Below, piece by piece: positions 21,307 to 32,766 of a stretch of DNA of 64,000 bases (position 1 is its first letter; every line of letters begins with the position of its first letter). This stretch comes from Zhengitettix transpicula (taxonomy: Eukaryota; Arthropoda; Insecta; Orthoptera; Tetrigidae). The stretch covers positions 7,394,001 through 7,458,000 of the forward strand of contig CM073590.1 in assembly GCA_037074705.1 (NCBI GenBank). Reading direction: 5' to 3'. Under the pieces are notes generated by a model. The model had not been told where the DNA came from. It ran no database searches and was given only the letters and a program-made list of their open reading frames with translations. Position numbers and translations under genes: made by a program.

Positions 21307-23696
21307 TATTTCCTGTACCTTTACAAAATCAGTCCCTTTCTTTGACCCAATACCCAATTCATTCCATTGACCTTTAAAATATAGGGTAGCACTGAGTTCT
21401 TCTTCCCAAGCATTTTTGGGTTTAATCGCACTCTTAGCTTATTAAGGCCAAGGAGTTTCCTGCGCTGAACTGAAATTCTTTACCAGACTTCGATTTGTGA
21501 TTTAATAACAGGAAATAACTGATCTGGCTGATATGACGTCATGAACTACGTCAGTTCACAGCTCGTAATCTTCAGGAAATGGTCTACCCCAAGTCAGTGC
21601 TTTCATAAAATTAAAATACAATGCAAAATAAAGATGTTGTATGTCAAAAAGATCTCTACCATCTGTTCTCCCGCAGATAAAGCGCGTAATACAGAACGCA
21701 CGTAATTTGTCTCCAAACGACTTGCTCATTAATATACCAAAACATTATTTGACCCTTGGACATATTCAAAGCGTTTGTATGCGTAAAACTTAAGCTCGTG
21801 TAAGCCGCTAACTGTTTCCAATAAGAGCCGCGCGTACTAGCCAATTGAAATTGAAATTATCGACATCTATGAATTGTTTTCTTCCAGAAAAAAACTTTCT
21901 TCTGCTGGGTAAACTAAAGTTTTTTAAACCTAAATAATTTGCTACTTTAATTTTTACACACCCGTGGTCACCGTTTATTACGTGAATGTCACAAATGTTT
22001 GCAACATGGCTGTTGTGGCATGATACCATTCCCTGCGGGGAAGTGAAAGCGAGAGTTAGTTGAAACCAAAACATAATGCGATTCGGAGAAACAATCTACA
22101 ATTCACAATGATGAAGCAGGAAGACCCCGGAAAATCTCAATCAAGTATTTCAAGCAAATTACTATGAGGACTGCCACTTACCATGGTTGAAGTAAATCTA
22201 TTTTGGTTGAATATTGGTACAGTAAGAAATAATAATATACTTATTGTAGCGTGAATTAGTTCGATGGATTATCGTAATTGGATTTATCGGAGAAATAGCT
22301 AACTGAGATGTTTATGTTAACATATAAAATTCTGAAACTAACCATAGCAATATTTTTTTCTCTACTCCGGTTTAATAAAACTTATATTGCATAATAGGAA
22401 TACGGACTGAATAGTCTACATTGGAACGGAATTGAATTTTCTATCAAACATGATCCTCATTTTAATCTACTTGCCGCTTGAAACACAGAAAATTCGTAAA
22501 GGAAATAATTCACGCGAAACTCCGTACATTAAATGTGATTTCCTTTAGAAAAAATCTTCATTGTATTTGTAATATAATTCTTAAAATTATAACTAGTGAT
22601 ATTAAATGTAATACTAATGTTTATGCGTTTATATTTAAATAACTAGGAACGCAAGAATATTTTCTCTCCAGTCAAACAATTTTTTTGTGCCGCATCGAAA
22701 CCAACTTTCCAAGCTTCATATTGTCAATTTAATATAATTGTCTGTTAATGAATTATTTACATTCAATTGAAGGAATACATTGGCACATTAGTATCCTTGT
22801 CAGTGATCTGTCCAGGAGATGCGTTGCGTTACGTGAAAAACAAATAATAAGGAAATTTCCCAGCGACCATTAAAAATGACTCGAGCCATTGACGCAAACA
22901 TTAATTTATTAAACGTTCTCAAGTCTAAATGCTTATACCTCAACTGTTAAATGCTCCATAAATCAAAGTTAATGAGTAGGGATACTTCAGAGTGTCATTA
23001 AGCTGTAGAACGAGAGGTCGAGTGACTTGGCCTGGAAATAGTGTACATTTAACAATCAACTCAGAATACATATAGTTCGTAATTTCAGGGACAAGATTTG
23101 ATGTGTTTCCCTCATTTCTCTACAAAGTGATTACATCAATTACTGAAATTAATGAAATTATTATTTTAGAGACAATAAAATGGACGTGTTAAAATTATTA
23201 TTATTAATATGGAATATGGCAATAAAAGTAAATTGCAGAAATCATCAATACGATTACTTTACTTATACGTTGTTAAAACAACAGCTTTTCTGTAAATTAT
23301 ATTGCAGTCTATGAAAATAATAAAAAGTTTAAATATATGGTTTGTTATGTTAAGAAATTAAAGGTGAAAGCTACAATTTGAAAGCTAAGTTAGTATTCTA
23401 TGTTCAAAAACACACGTCATGAAACAGAACGTTGTTCCAAAGATTGAAATACTGTTAATTATAGTTATTAAATGTAATAACAAGAGAAGAGAAGTTATGT
23501 TGAGGTGTACATAGTTTTGTAAACCCTGAATTCTTTTAGGAGATTAACATAACTTACGGAAGATTAGCGACCAGGGTCTCTCTTATAACCTATTTGAGTC
23601 TTACAAGCAATGAAAGAATTTAGACGAGTCTTAATGGAACAACTATTTAGCCATCTGAAGTATCATAAAATATTGCAGAGGATAATATTATTTGTA
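21307..23696. other. No gene recognised
   Basis: About 2.4 kb without recognised domains. A slightly GC-richer part around 21640-22080 has minus-strand frames of 62 and 88 codons, with no motif seen. No terminal repeats or tandem arrays were noticed. Confidence 0.4.
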
Positions 23697-24440
23697 ATAA
23701 GAAAGTTAGCCAATTCAGGCAAAATAGTAAAAATATAAATAACACACAACGTTTCCGGGGTTCCTTGTTCCATTCGTCAGGTGTGAAGAAGAGCCTAGAG
23801 CGACACAACTGCACTCGTCAGTTGACAAAACTCAAAAGCGACGAAATACGTAACAGCAATGAGAGAGCCGAAAGGTTAGCGTAACAATAAGGGAGCAACG
23901 ACAATGGGAAAGCAGAAGGTTCAGCGTAATAATAAAGGATCATAGCAATTATTTAGTTTCAGTGTGTCTGTTTGTACATTAATAGTTGTGATGTTTAATT
24001 TAATGTGAAGCATCTCTGAAATGAATCTGGAATTGTACCTGGTGACAATGTCTAACATCTTAGTTGTTTGCCAATCATGATGATATGTTTGGATACTACA
24101 GATTGTTTATCAATGGGAAGTTTGATATTAAACATATGTTCCTTGATACGTGTATTAAGGGAACGTTTTGTTTTCCCTATGTAGCAGGAATTACAATTAG
24201 AGCAACAATGTTTGCTGTAGGTTTCAAGTGGGTCTTTGTGGTTTTTGATCAAGTTGGAAAGGGTATTAGTGGATCCTTCGGCTACCCCATTGTTGCGTTT
24301 TCGTCGCTTTTGAGTTTGGTCAACTGACAAGTGTAGTTGTTTCGCTCTAGGCTCTTTTTCACACCTGAGGAAAGGCACAAAGATCCCAGAAACGTTGTGT
24401 GGTATGTATATTATCACTTTTGTCTGAATTGGCTGCCATT
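23697..24440 (-). mobile_element. Penelope-like element PLE-2 with inverted arms
   Basis: The left arm (plus text GTTAGCCAATTCAGGCAAAA ... CACACAACGTTTCCGGGG) and the right arm (ending CAGAAACGTTGTGTGGTATG then TTTTGTCTGAATTGGCTGCC) are inverted copies about 190 bp long. Both also share an inner block around GTCAGTTGAC and AGCCTAGAG. The interior (about 23890-24300) encodes, on the minus strand, the C-terminal GIY-YIG segment. The interior is short because most of the RT and linker is deleted. The inverted arms frame the element like terminal inverted repeats. Confidence 0.8.
24052..24300 (-). pseudogene. PLE GIY-YIG endonuclease fragment
   Basis: The minus-strand frame contains LIKNHKDPLETYSKHC followed directly by CSNCNSCYIGKTKRSLNTR and IKEHMFNIKLPIDKQSVVSK. 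Compared with PLE-1 the VVYKIS phrase is deleted, so the GIY half of the GIY-YIG motif is missing while YIG and the arginine-containing helix remain. The coding frame is also open through the terminal arm (up to 24417), which is not coding in the other copies. A dead copy. Confidence 0.8.
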
Positions 24441-24799
24441 ATTCATCATTATTTTCTATCAGACGTAATTTTTGTCATTTTACCAATATTAACTGTATTT
24501 GTAATTTTATATCAAAACTAGTATTTAGTATTTAAAATGTTATTGGTTGTTCTAAACTGTAAGCAGTAGTATAATAACGTCAAAAGAATATATTCATATT
24601 GAGTAAGTGTTATTATTTCAAATCCATATGTGACTGTTTATGTTATTCGATAAAGTAGGCATTTAAATGGAAAATGCGCGCCCTGTCGTAAATAAAAATT
24701 TAGAACTATGACTATGGGAACAATATAGCTGAAATCTAAACTTAATGCGTGGTTCAACATGCCCTGAACCCTCAAATTTTGAAATTATAAACTTTTACT
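24441..24799. other. No feature recognised
   Basis: AT-rich spacer. Confidence 0.4.
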
Positions 24800-25300
24800 T
24801 TAAATAGTTGGACCCTTCTGAGAAACCTGAGAGGTAGAAATGATCGACAGGAAGCTGGTAATTTCTAACGTCTCGAGGTCTGGAAGTGGGTACGATTTTC
24901 GTAGACGAGCGTTACGTGTCAGAAAATGTGCGTGACGGTCATTCGCGTCGGCTGTCATAAAAATAATACCGTTATACCAGCCGCCGAGGCGCCCGCCAGT
25001 CAAGCAATCTTTTGTGCTGTCTATAGCAGCCGACAACCTGTTTGTCATGGCCAAGTATACACGCTGCGCTGGATGACGTTAAAAAGCTTTTCCTCGCGGC
25101 ATAATAAACTGTCGGAAGGACGCTGGGCACTGGATGTCGAGTGTGCTTACAGTATTGGCTAACAGCAGGCAGATCCTTCGCAGACGAGGAGATGAATTGG
25201 AAGCTGGATCTAAACCGCGTTGTTAGACCTGCGGCGCCAAGTAGTAGACCCGTGTCGTGACTCAGGGGAAGGCGTGGCCAGACATTTTTCACGCAAGTAC
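24800..25300. other. GC-rich unique island
   Basis: About 500 bp of raised GC with CpGs, and frames open on both strands (minus 24800-25054 and 24972-25292, plus 24926-25162). None gives a recognised protein. It lies between two PLEs but shares nothing with them. Candidate conserved regulatory element or exon. Confidence 0.35.
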
Positions 25301-25564
25301 AATAAGCTCTGATGAACTAATATTTATCATACCAATCTCAGCATGAGACATCAACAGCTAAATCAACAAACCTGATGGAAAGTCGTTTAGTCAGTGTGAG
25401 TTCTTTGTAACCATCTATTAATATCCGTAAGGACAGGAGTATAAAATTGGGAAACAAATTAGACAACTACAATTGACTCACACTAGCAGTAAATATCGAG
25501 AAACGTTAATTAATACCTTAATATAAACGTTAAATGAAATAAAAATCGTCTGATTGAAAATAAT

Positions 25565-26530
25565 GAATAAAAAAGATAGCCAATTCAGACAAAAAGGGTA
25601 ATATAAATACCACACAACGTTTCTGGGTACCTTTCGTCAGGTGTTAAGAAGAGCGAGAAATACAACTACACTTGCTATATTACTTTCTAACTCCAAGTTC
25701 TATCGACATAACTTAAATATTGTCATGAAACAATTTTATCTCCAATGAGTATCCATTAAATAATATTATTAAATTCATAAACAGCAGACTGAACAAAATC
25801 CAATATCCTACTGTCAATCGTCCCCAAACACCTAAAGTCAAATTTTTTCTCCTACACCCTTATTATAAATTTCACAAATTTGTCCAAATATTCAAAGAAT
25901 ATCAAATATCCATAATTTACAGATCCACTATTAACTTTTCCTACTCGATTAAAAACCACAAGGACCATCTTGACACCTACAGCAAACATTGTGTTGTTTA
26001 CAAAATCCCTTGCTGTAATTGTAATTCCTGCTAATAGGGCAAACAATACGTTCCCTTAATACAGGTATCAAGGAACATATGTATAATATTAAACTTCCCA
26101 TTGATAAACAATCTGTAGTATCCAAAAATATCATCAATTCTAAACATACATTTGATTGGCAAATTGCTAAGATGTCAGGCATTGACACCAGGTACAATTC
26201 CAGATTCATTTCAGAAATGCTTCACATTAAATTAAACATCACAACTATTAATGTACAAACTGACACAATTGAACTCAATAATTACTATGATCCCTTATTA
26301 TTACGCTAAACCTTCTGTTTTCCATTGTCGTTGCTCCCTTATTGTTACGCTAACCCTTCGGCGCTCCCATTGTCGTGTTGTCGTCGCGTTTGAGTATTGT
26401 CAACTGACAAGTGCAGTTGTGTTTCTCTAGGCTCTTCTTAGCACGAAAGCAGTAAAGGAACAAGGATCCCAGAAACGTTCTGTGCTATTTATATTACCCT
26501 TTTTGTCTGAATTGGCTATCTTTCTTATTC
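25565..26530 (+). mobile_element. Penelope-like element PLE-3 with inverted arms
   Basis: A 966-bp element bounded by inverted arms of about 110-130 bp. It starts GAATAAAAAAGATAGCCAAT and ends ATTGGCTATCTTTCTTATTC. Both arms contain the hairpin cassette (plus text CGTTTCTGGGTACCTTTCGT on the left; CCCAGAAACG on the right). The plus-strand interior encodes a degenerate linker and GIY-YIG region. The RT has been lost between the left arm and about 25675, so the arm joins directly to the post-RT linker. Confidence 0.85.
25675..26309 (+). pseudogene. PLE linker and GIY-YIG remnant
   Basis: Broken plus-strand frames can be followed against PLE-1. The SKFYRHNLNIV-like phrase is near 25690, the region corresponding to NRPQKPKVKFF is near 25820, and CVVYKIPCCNCNSC is near 25990-26030. 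A stop and a small deletion there remove YIG and the catalytic arginine. The last 76 codons (26079-26309) are open again and read YNIKLPIDKQSVVSKNIIN through to NNYYDPLLLR, the same C-terminus as PLE-1. The stop after LLLR is shared by both copies, marking the true end of the PLE protein. Confidence 0.8.
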
Positions 26531-26691
26531 ATTAATATAAATGCGCCAGACTTTTCTTAAGAATATAAATCATGAATATTTTATACCGGTTGTACATCAC
26601 TGAACCAAAAACGTTTATTTCTCTAATAGATTCAAATACCGTTAAGAGATGAAGAAGGGATCCAGCAAGTAACAGTGAGTGACCTAAATTA

Positions 26692-27700
26692 ATGGCGGAT
26701 CATCATGATATCATTTTTATAGGAAGACCAGTGTCCCTTGTCGTTATAGAACCAGAGGCCCTCTTCGTCATGGGATTTGGGATGAAGGTACTTTTATTAT
26801 TATTTTGATGGGAAAAGTGATTTTTTTTAACGTTAGGCCTATTTGAGTTTGAAAGGTGATTGACCCAGAAATTTTTTCTTGTTTTAGAGCGAAGAAATGT
26901 AATCCAAACAGCACTTTTCAGTTTGAGCTTTATTTTACAACAGAACTTTGATGGAAAATTGAGGTGGCTTAAGTTTTGGTAATTTTTTTCAGATTACGGA
27001 GAATGATTTCCGGGAGATGTGTATTTATGAATTTAGGTGTCTGTCCAAAGCTTATAGTATGGTGGAAATGCATAGAGTTTTTTTATATATAGATTGGTGC
27101 CTTTGGATGCACGGAGGTGGGCAAGATGTTGGTGGACAGGGTGGAAATTCAGAATGCCGTAGCCTTTTTGAATAGGTTGATGGATGTGTATAGGAATTGA
27201 AGTGAAAAACAGAAGTGGATGATTTTTCTTTCCAGATCCATCAGAGATTGAAGGAGACGCGATCCATGAGAATAGAAACGATATGAATACATTCTATTAC
27301 AGGGCGTATGAAGGTTTTGTACGTATGGATGATGGTTTTTGGATGTCAGGAGCTGATTCGGGGGCGTACGAATTTTATAAGTTTAATTTTAGGGTGACGC
27401 GTTTTCGAAGTAGTTGGACATCGCTGATCTAGTAATAGGTGGATATGGAGAAGGGGAAGTAACTTGATTCCAGATAATTATAGTATTGGGATTTTTCTGT
27501 ACGTGGGAAACAGGATAGTTTCTGTGTCGGAATATTATAAGCGAGGTTTTCGTAGGGTCGGATTTCATTCACTTTCCAATTTTTGATAGTATCATTATAT
27601 GAGAATTTGTAATTTGGACTTAAGTAATTAATAATGCGTGCTGTAAGTGGATGTTTTTTACCTATTCTTTGGTAGCATTTGGAATGAATATCGATCAAGA
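26692..27700 (-). mobile_element. Non-LTR retrotransposon 3' fragment, copy 2
   Basis: Second minus-strand copy of the LINE at 6296-7150, longer at its 5' side. The 3' untranslated region and terminal GGCCTCTGG-TTCTATAACGA block match. Coding remnants include a segment ending LRKRVTLKLNL (about 27390) followed by YKTFIRPVIEC-like residues near 27300, then FPPCPPTSCPP in a shifted frame near 27130. Upstream, 27429-27698 is an open 89-codon piece (KFSYNDTIKNWKVNEIRP) that belongs to the same reading direction. Frameshifts and stops are frequent. Confidence 0.7.
27429..27698 (-). pseudogene. LINE ORF2 segment, degenerate
   Basis: An open minus-strand piece with the phrase SYNDTIKNWKVNEIRPYENL. 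It directly precedes, in coding order, the LRKRV and YKTFIRP-type motifs of the post-RT region, so it is probably the RT-to-C-terminal linker of the same LINE. The match at 7018-7150 in copy 1 is weak, so the assignment rests mainly on position. Confidence 0.45.
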
Positions 27701-28299
27701 ACTTAGAACGAAAAGAATGTTGGGAATGCTAAAGATTTATTTGGTACTTGTCGACCAGAATGGTGATGATCAAACATTACGGTGAGATGATAATTCGTAA
27801 GTTGATGACATCAAAATTAAAAAATAAATTTAGGTACCTAGGATAGGTAATAAATTTTATAGCATAATTTAAACCGGAAGTCCTTACAAGTATCTATTTG
27901 GATGCTATACATTTAAAAATATTGAATGATACGCGAATCTGTAATGGACAAAATCAACATACCGATCGTAAATGTTTAGTAGAAATTGAAGGAATCGGCA
28001 CAAAACTTCAAACTAAGCAAAGAATTTAGGGTAAAGTAATATTGAACGCGATTCCACAAAACTATTAGGAACGACTTCGTTAAGAGTAGAAACCAATCAA
28101 ATTTAATGAAAATGAGATATAAATGGTTAAAATAAGAAATTACTAGTTCTTAATTGATTTCAATACGAAATTATTTCCATAACATACAAACAATTCATTT
28201 ACTTCCTCACAAAAGTAAAATGTAGAAAAATGATCATAGCGATGAGCCAATATATTTATAGATGCTAAACTATTGTGATCAACGTCATTATGTCCCATT
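27701..28299. other. No feature recognised
   Basis: AT-rich, no motifs. Confidence 0.4.
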
Positions 28300-28500
28300 T
28301 GAGACATTCCGGGATCGAATCCCGTCATAAGCATAGAGGTGTGTGTCTACCGTGGCCGAGTAAACCGGGATTAATACTGAAGGCATTCGACCCACTGGCT
28401 TTGTGTCATTCAATAATCAAGAATTTCATGTAAGATGACTGGATGACAGTCGTCTCGGTAATCGAAGGCATTAAGCGATGGCTGTCGAGCCAGGAGATAA
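28300..28500 (+). repeat. Possible SINE-like segment with box-B hairpin
   Basis: CGGGATCGAATCCCG (about 28310-28324) is a perfect T-arm-like hairpin containing a box B sequence. GTGGCCGAGTAAACCGG downstream resembles a class-II tRNA box A. The order (B before A) is wrong for a single tRNA, so this may be two SINE heads or coincidence. Confidence 0.25.
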
Positions 28501-28616
28501 CACAGGACAAAAATAATTGCGGGTAAATCGACATTAAATTGGCGATTAAAATAAGATCAAAACAGGAGAAACTGAAAATGCTTAAATTTATACAAAAAAT
28601 GTATAATCAGATGAAG

Positions 28617-28747
28617 AAAGTATTCTCGGGTTTCTAACCGAGTGAAAAGGTCTAGGCACGCCGTTTCGTCAAGACGATGACAGTGAACGACATCGAAACG
28701 TCGCGGCTAAATCTTTTCACACGGTCGGAAGCCCGAGAATATTTTGT
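28617..28747. repeat. Fold-back element around a GAAACGTC cassette
   Basis: The arms are nearly 55 bp long. The left begins AAAGTATTCTCGGG and contains GTGAAAAGG. The reverse complement of the right begins CAAAATATTCTCGGGCTTCC and contains GTGTGAAAAGATTTAG. The centre has CGTTTCGTC on one side and ATCGAAACGTCG on the other, so the cassette appears in both orientations. Non-coding and MITE-like. Confidence 0.75.
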
Positions 28748-30270
28748 TAATTAATTACAAAGGAGAAAGACTGTATTCTTTATTTTATCATATTTTATAT
28801 CAAGTCTTTTAACTTTATGTCAAACGAGAGGTAGAATACTATATGGAAGAATTGTAATAAAAGTTAAAATAGGGCTCTTAAATTTAACTATAATACTCAT
28901 TTCCCAATTTTGAGTATATTTTCACAAAGGAACAAATAAAAAATACTATGGATACATATATAGGCCTACTGTGCTGTGAGTGTAACCTTATATCCGACGT
29001 TGTTTGAAAAGGTCGCGCGTGTAAGTAGTGATTTTTCAGTATATCGGAGCTATGATTACTTTTCTTATCCCTGAAGCCGAACAGAGTTTTTAATTTTACT
29101 ACTGGTGATTTCAAATTTCCTTCCTCACTTTCTGACACTAAAATCTGCACCGCGTAAATTCTATTTCATCTTCATGAATTCAGAAATTATTGCAAAAGAA
29201 TGACCTTCATGTAAACTTGCAGAATATTTTCTGTACGGTACGCATGAAATATTGCAGAAGTAATCTGAAGTTTAATTTAGGAACAAATATCTTGCGATAG
29301 CCCAGGAAATATACTTGATTTTCTCTGAGACTTGAGTTTCTCAAAAATCGTTCATAAATGTAATTAAAAGAAATTGCCGAAGAGAATATTTAACACCGGA
29401 ATTGTGCACATTCACGAAATTTCTGCGTGACTGTGAATATAAAACTAAAGCAGTATCTGATAATTCAATATTTTCAAGTCACCGTTTATAATTTATAATT
29501 AAATATATCTAAACGTTTCAGAGCTTTTATAGTTAATAATTTTTGGTCAAACGTCCTGGGTATAATGGAAGCACAACCTGTAACAGGTTAAATGTTTTCC
29601 CTGCTTAAAACATCGGCACACTCGATTTTTCATCACCTTCATCCAACGCCACTCGGACGCCCCACTTCCCATTATAAGATATGGATCTGTGGGTTGTATC
29701 TATGGCAACATTAGTTACGGAGATGCATTAACATGTGTCTGTTATTAATGGACGCGTTTAGGCTATTGTATACCAACTACTAAGTTCTGGCACGAACGGC
29801 GATAAATAATTGACACGTTTGTGTAAGGTCACATTCTGGACACTGGCATTGACATCACGTATATTATAATTAAATTTTTGTACCGCTCTGACATACCTTG
29901 TACGATTGATAACGGTCGTGGACAATAAGGTCATTCATACACATGTAAAACATATACTGGGCCGATATTTTTCTGATAAATATCCCACACTGGGGGGCAT
30001 ATAATATATATGGAGTCGATCAGTCGTGCTGGGAATTTTCTTCTTATAACTCCAGCATTCAGTTATTTGCACTAATAATTTGTAAACTAATCATACAATT
30101 ACCAATATATAGTTAACATCTTATTATATCAATAAAGATTCATATTTACTCCTTGAGGACTTATTAACACGAACAAAGCTTACTGTATTATTTTATTCAC
30201 GCAAGACGGTAAATACATAACCTTGATTTCCCTATACGGCAGCGGAGTTACATAGTCCTTGGAGAAATAT
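28748..30270. other. No gene recognised
   Basis: About 1.5 kb of unique-looking AT-rich DNA. The 88-codon minus-strand frame at 28884-29150 has no domain I recognise. Confidence 0.4.
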
Positions 30271-30559
30271 ACAGGGAGAACCAGAACTCCACTGACAAAC
30301 TTCCAGAGGTTGTTCTGCGATACTTTCTGAGTATTTTGGTACAATGGGACCTACGCTCTCCGGTGGCTCGTTACAGAATAATAATTATGATTTATTCGGT
30401 TTGTTACCGCAATCACCATTATTTCTGTTAAAATACCTTCACAACAGTGAAGAAGCTTGTGATGTGATCTACAAAAACCAAAATGTACAACATAAAAAAA
30501 TGAGTAGGCCTAATGCAACAACCCTCAGTCGTAAGACTGGACTTTTATCGCACTGTTTT

Positions 30560-30735
30560 CAATCAGTTCTGTCAGTGAAGACTCCGGTCAATACTCGCAC
30601 AGACCTTGTGGCTAGGATTACCGCAACTCGGAAACAGTACGCCAAATTTCTGGGATTCTGGAGTGTGTAAGACAGTCGATGGTGTGTAGCCGGGATCATG
30701 GCGTTCGACATTTGGAAAAATATCTGTAAGGTAAC
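30560..30735 (+). pseudogene. Inverted copy of transposase C-terminus
   Basis: The plus strand reads KTPVNTRTDLVARITATRK, then a shifted continuation SVRQSMVCSR and VRHLEKYL-like residues. The first part corresponds to SLVFETLVDTRTDFVTRII on the opposite strand at 30760-30835. The spacer between the two supplies the last residues of the transposase. It shows that the locus is an inverted duplication and not one simple truncated copy. Confidence 0.65.
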
Positions 30736-30739
30736 AGTT

Positions 30740-31140
30740 GTGTATTTGTTACGTGCTGTATTACAGTTTCCGAGTTGCGATAATCCTAGTAACAAAGTCC
30801 GTGCGAGTATCGACCAGAGTCTCGAAAACAAGGCTTTTCACACGCCCCCAGAAGAAGTCCTTTGGTGTCATGTCTGGTTGCCGAGCTGGCTATGGAACAG
30901 GACCACTGCGACTAATCCATCGTCGTTCAATCTGTACTTTAATGTGGTTCCTAACATCGAGTGTCCAATTGTGCTGACGCCCCATCATGTTGAAACCACA
31001 GCGGCACATCAAGGAACTATGGGAGGACGTGTTGAAGTTACGATTTGTATACAAATCCGTTTAGTGTATCAGGAAGTACGTAAGGTAATCGTTGACAATA
31101 TCAGCCCATACATTCACAGAAGCTTCTGTGGATAATAATG
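30740..31140 (-). pseudogene. DDE transposase C-terminal half (IS630/mariner-like)
   Basis: On the minus strand VWADIVNDYL is followed by PLWFQHDGASAQL, with the second catalytic-type aspartate codon at 30984-30986. A frameshift then leads to LDVRNHIKVQIERRWISRSG and RQPDMTPKDFFWGRVKSLVF. The W-F-Q-H-D-G-A and P-D-x-T-P-x-D-F-F-x-W-G signatures are those of the IS630-Tc1-mariner type transposases common in arthropods. The third acidic residue is probably the aspartate in PKDFF (30857-30859) or the one in RQPD (30872-30874). Stops (one before PARQPD, one after ATRKL) and frameshifts make it inactive. Confidence 0.75.
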
Positions 31141-31350
31141 TCACGCAAGCGCTCGTACCGTCGACATTTGCACTGTTGTGCACTATTTTTCAGTGTAATA
31201 AATATACAAAACTAATTGGCGCAAGAAACCAAACAACATGCAATAAAGCTGTAACGATCCGCCGGTGTCTGGGTTCCTTATACTAAAATGCACAGAAGGA
31301 ATCCCTAAACAACCAGTGAAATTTTTCGATTGAGTTCTGGTTCACCTTGT

Positions 31351-32766
31351 GCAGAATAATATCACCATAGTGTAGATTCCGTTCGACGATTAGTGTTTCT
31401 TAATCAGTTTCAACGAATAGAGTAGAAGTGATTGTGGTACCAGAATATCATCACAATAATTGCTGTAAGGGTTTTCGAAAAACGATAATATCAGTAAGTA
31501 ATTAATATGGTATACGCAGGAATAAAACCCTTCGTAGATGGTATTGAGATTCTTAAAATGTATTAATCAAAATTGTAAGGCCAAGAAAAGTAATATATGT
31601 TGTTATGAAGAATTTCACTCACTCGTTAATCATCCAAATCAAAATATTTATGAAAAGTCGTTAAATAATTAAAAAGGGTTGGGCGTTACGAAAATAAAAT
31701 AATTTAATTATATATAATTTAACCCAGTTTTACAGGCTTTTTGTATACGAAAAAAAGATACTTTTCTCTCTACAGGGGTTGTTGCTGTTTATATGAAATC
31801 AGAGATGTGTTACTTCATGATTGAATTATTACTAAGCAACTTTTTTTTTTAAAAAAAACGTTCGAGTTTCTCATACGGTTTTTATAATCCAATTCACGTC
31901 TCCCTTTTTAAAGTTATACTACTTCTGTGAAAAACCGTATTTTAGCTAGGATATCTTTGATACTCAAATAATTTAGAATTTTATTTCCTCCACACATATT
32001 CATATTATTTATTAATTTCAATCCTTTTTATCGTACTACATTATTCTTGAGAAATAAAAAGCAAATACAACTTCTATATCGTTGCCCGTGCATCGACTAT
32101 CTCTACCAGTGTATTTCTGTAAACCTTATAAGTTTTTATAATGTATTCATATTATATGATATTATAATTTGTGTTCATTACAATAATTAAATTTATGTTC
32201 ACTACAATATAGTTGATGATTGGTTGGGGAAAAAATGAATGGTTAAAAAATGGATATAAATTAATAAAAAAAACTTTTCTATATCAGAAATTTATTCCAC
32301 AGTGAATAGAAATTCTAACATTCAATCGGATAACCTGGTATTCATCTCAATTTATTTGTTTTGAAAATACTTATGGATACTTTGACTTATAATAATGATT
32401 TGAAGTTTCTTGATACTTCCTTCTGTTTTCCAGAGGTATTAATGGAGTGAAATAATTTCCATATTATCTTTACTCGAACGTATGCACGGTTCTTGTGAAG
32501 GAATGTAGTGATAATTAATGTTAGACATAGACATAATAGTGATTATTAATACGAATGCATTGTAGCGATAAAACACAGGGCTATTAAATATTATTTTATA
32601 TAATTGTAGTTATTACGAGTAAAAGAAAGTGTGCGAAGCTGCCAATTCTTGGTTAGTATAAAATATACTGCTCGATGAGAAGGCCTGAGATTAAGTTCCA
32701 TTTTTTTTATATTGTTAGATTTAAGAGTTTAATTTTATATTTCTTTCTATTTTAATTGTAATATAT
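31351..32766. other. No gene recognised
   Basis: AT-rich DNA. A T10A8 block lies at about 31841-31858 and the partner of the short 9690 repeat at 32168-32214. Nothing else stands out. Confidence 0.4.
32168..32214 (-). repeat. Short dispersed repeat, partner of 9690-9732
   Basis: The reverse complement reads CTATATTGTAGTGAACATAA, then ATTTAATTATTGTAATGAAC, matching 9690-9732 with few changes. Confidence 0.45.

Larger units (their letters stand above)
30271..31350 (-). mobile_element. IS630/mariner-related DNA transposon, rearranged
   Basis: The ends are inverted repeats: ACAGGGAGAACCAGAACTCC at 30271-30290, and the reverse complement of 31331-31350 reads ACAAGGTGAACCAGAACTCA. Inside, the minus strand from about 31140 to 30740 encodes the C-terminal half of a DDE transposase. 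The plus strand at 30560-30735 encodes its extreme C-terminus again in the opposite orientation. So two partial copies are joined tail to tail within one pair of ends. No clean target-site duplication was seen. Only about 1 kb remains, so the N-terminal DNA-binding part and the first catalytic aspartate are absent. Confidence 0.75.

Noticed and set aside
28309..28328. tRNA gene suggested by a perfect T-arm-like hairpin
   Set aside because: No acceptor stem, D-arm or anticodon arm in correct order; at most a SINE fragment.
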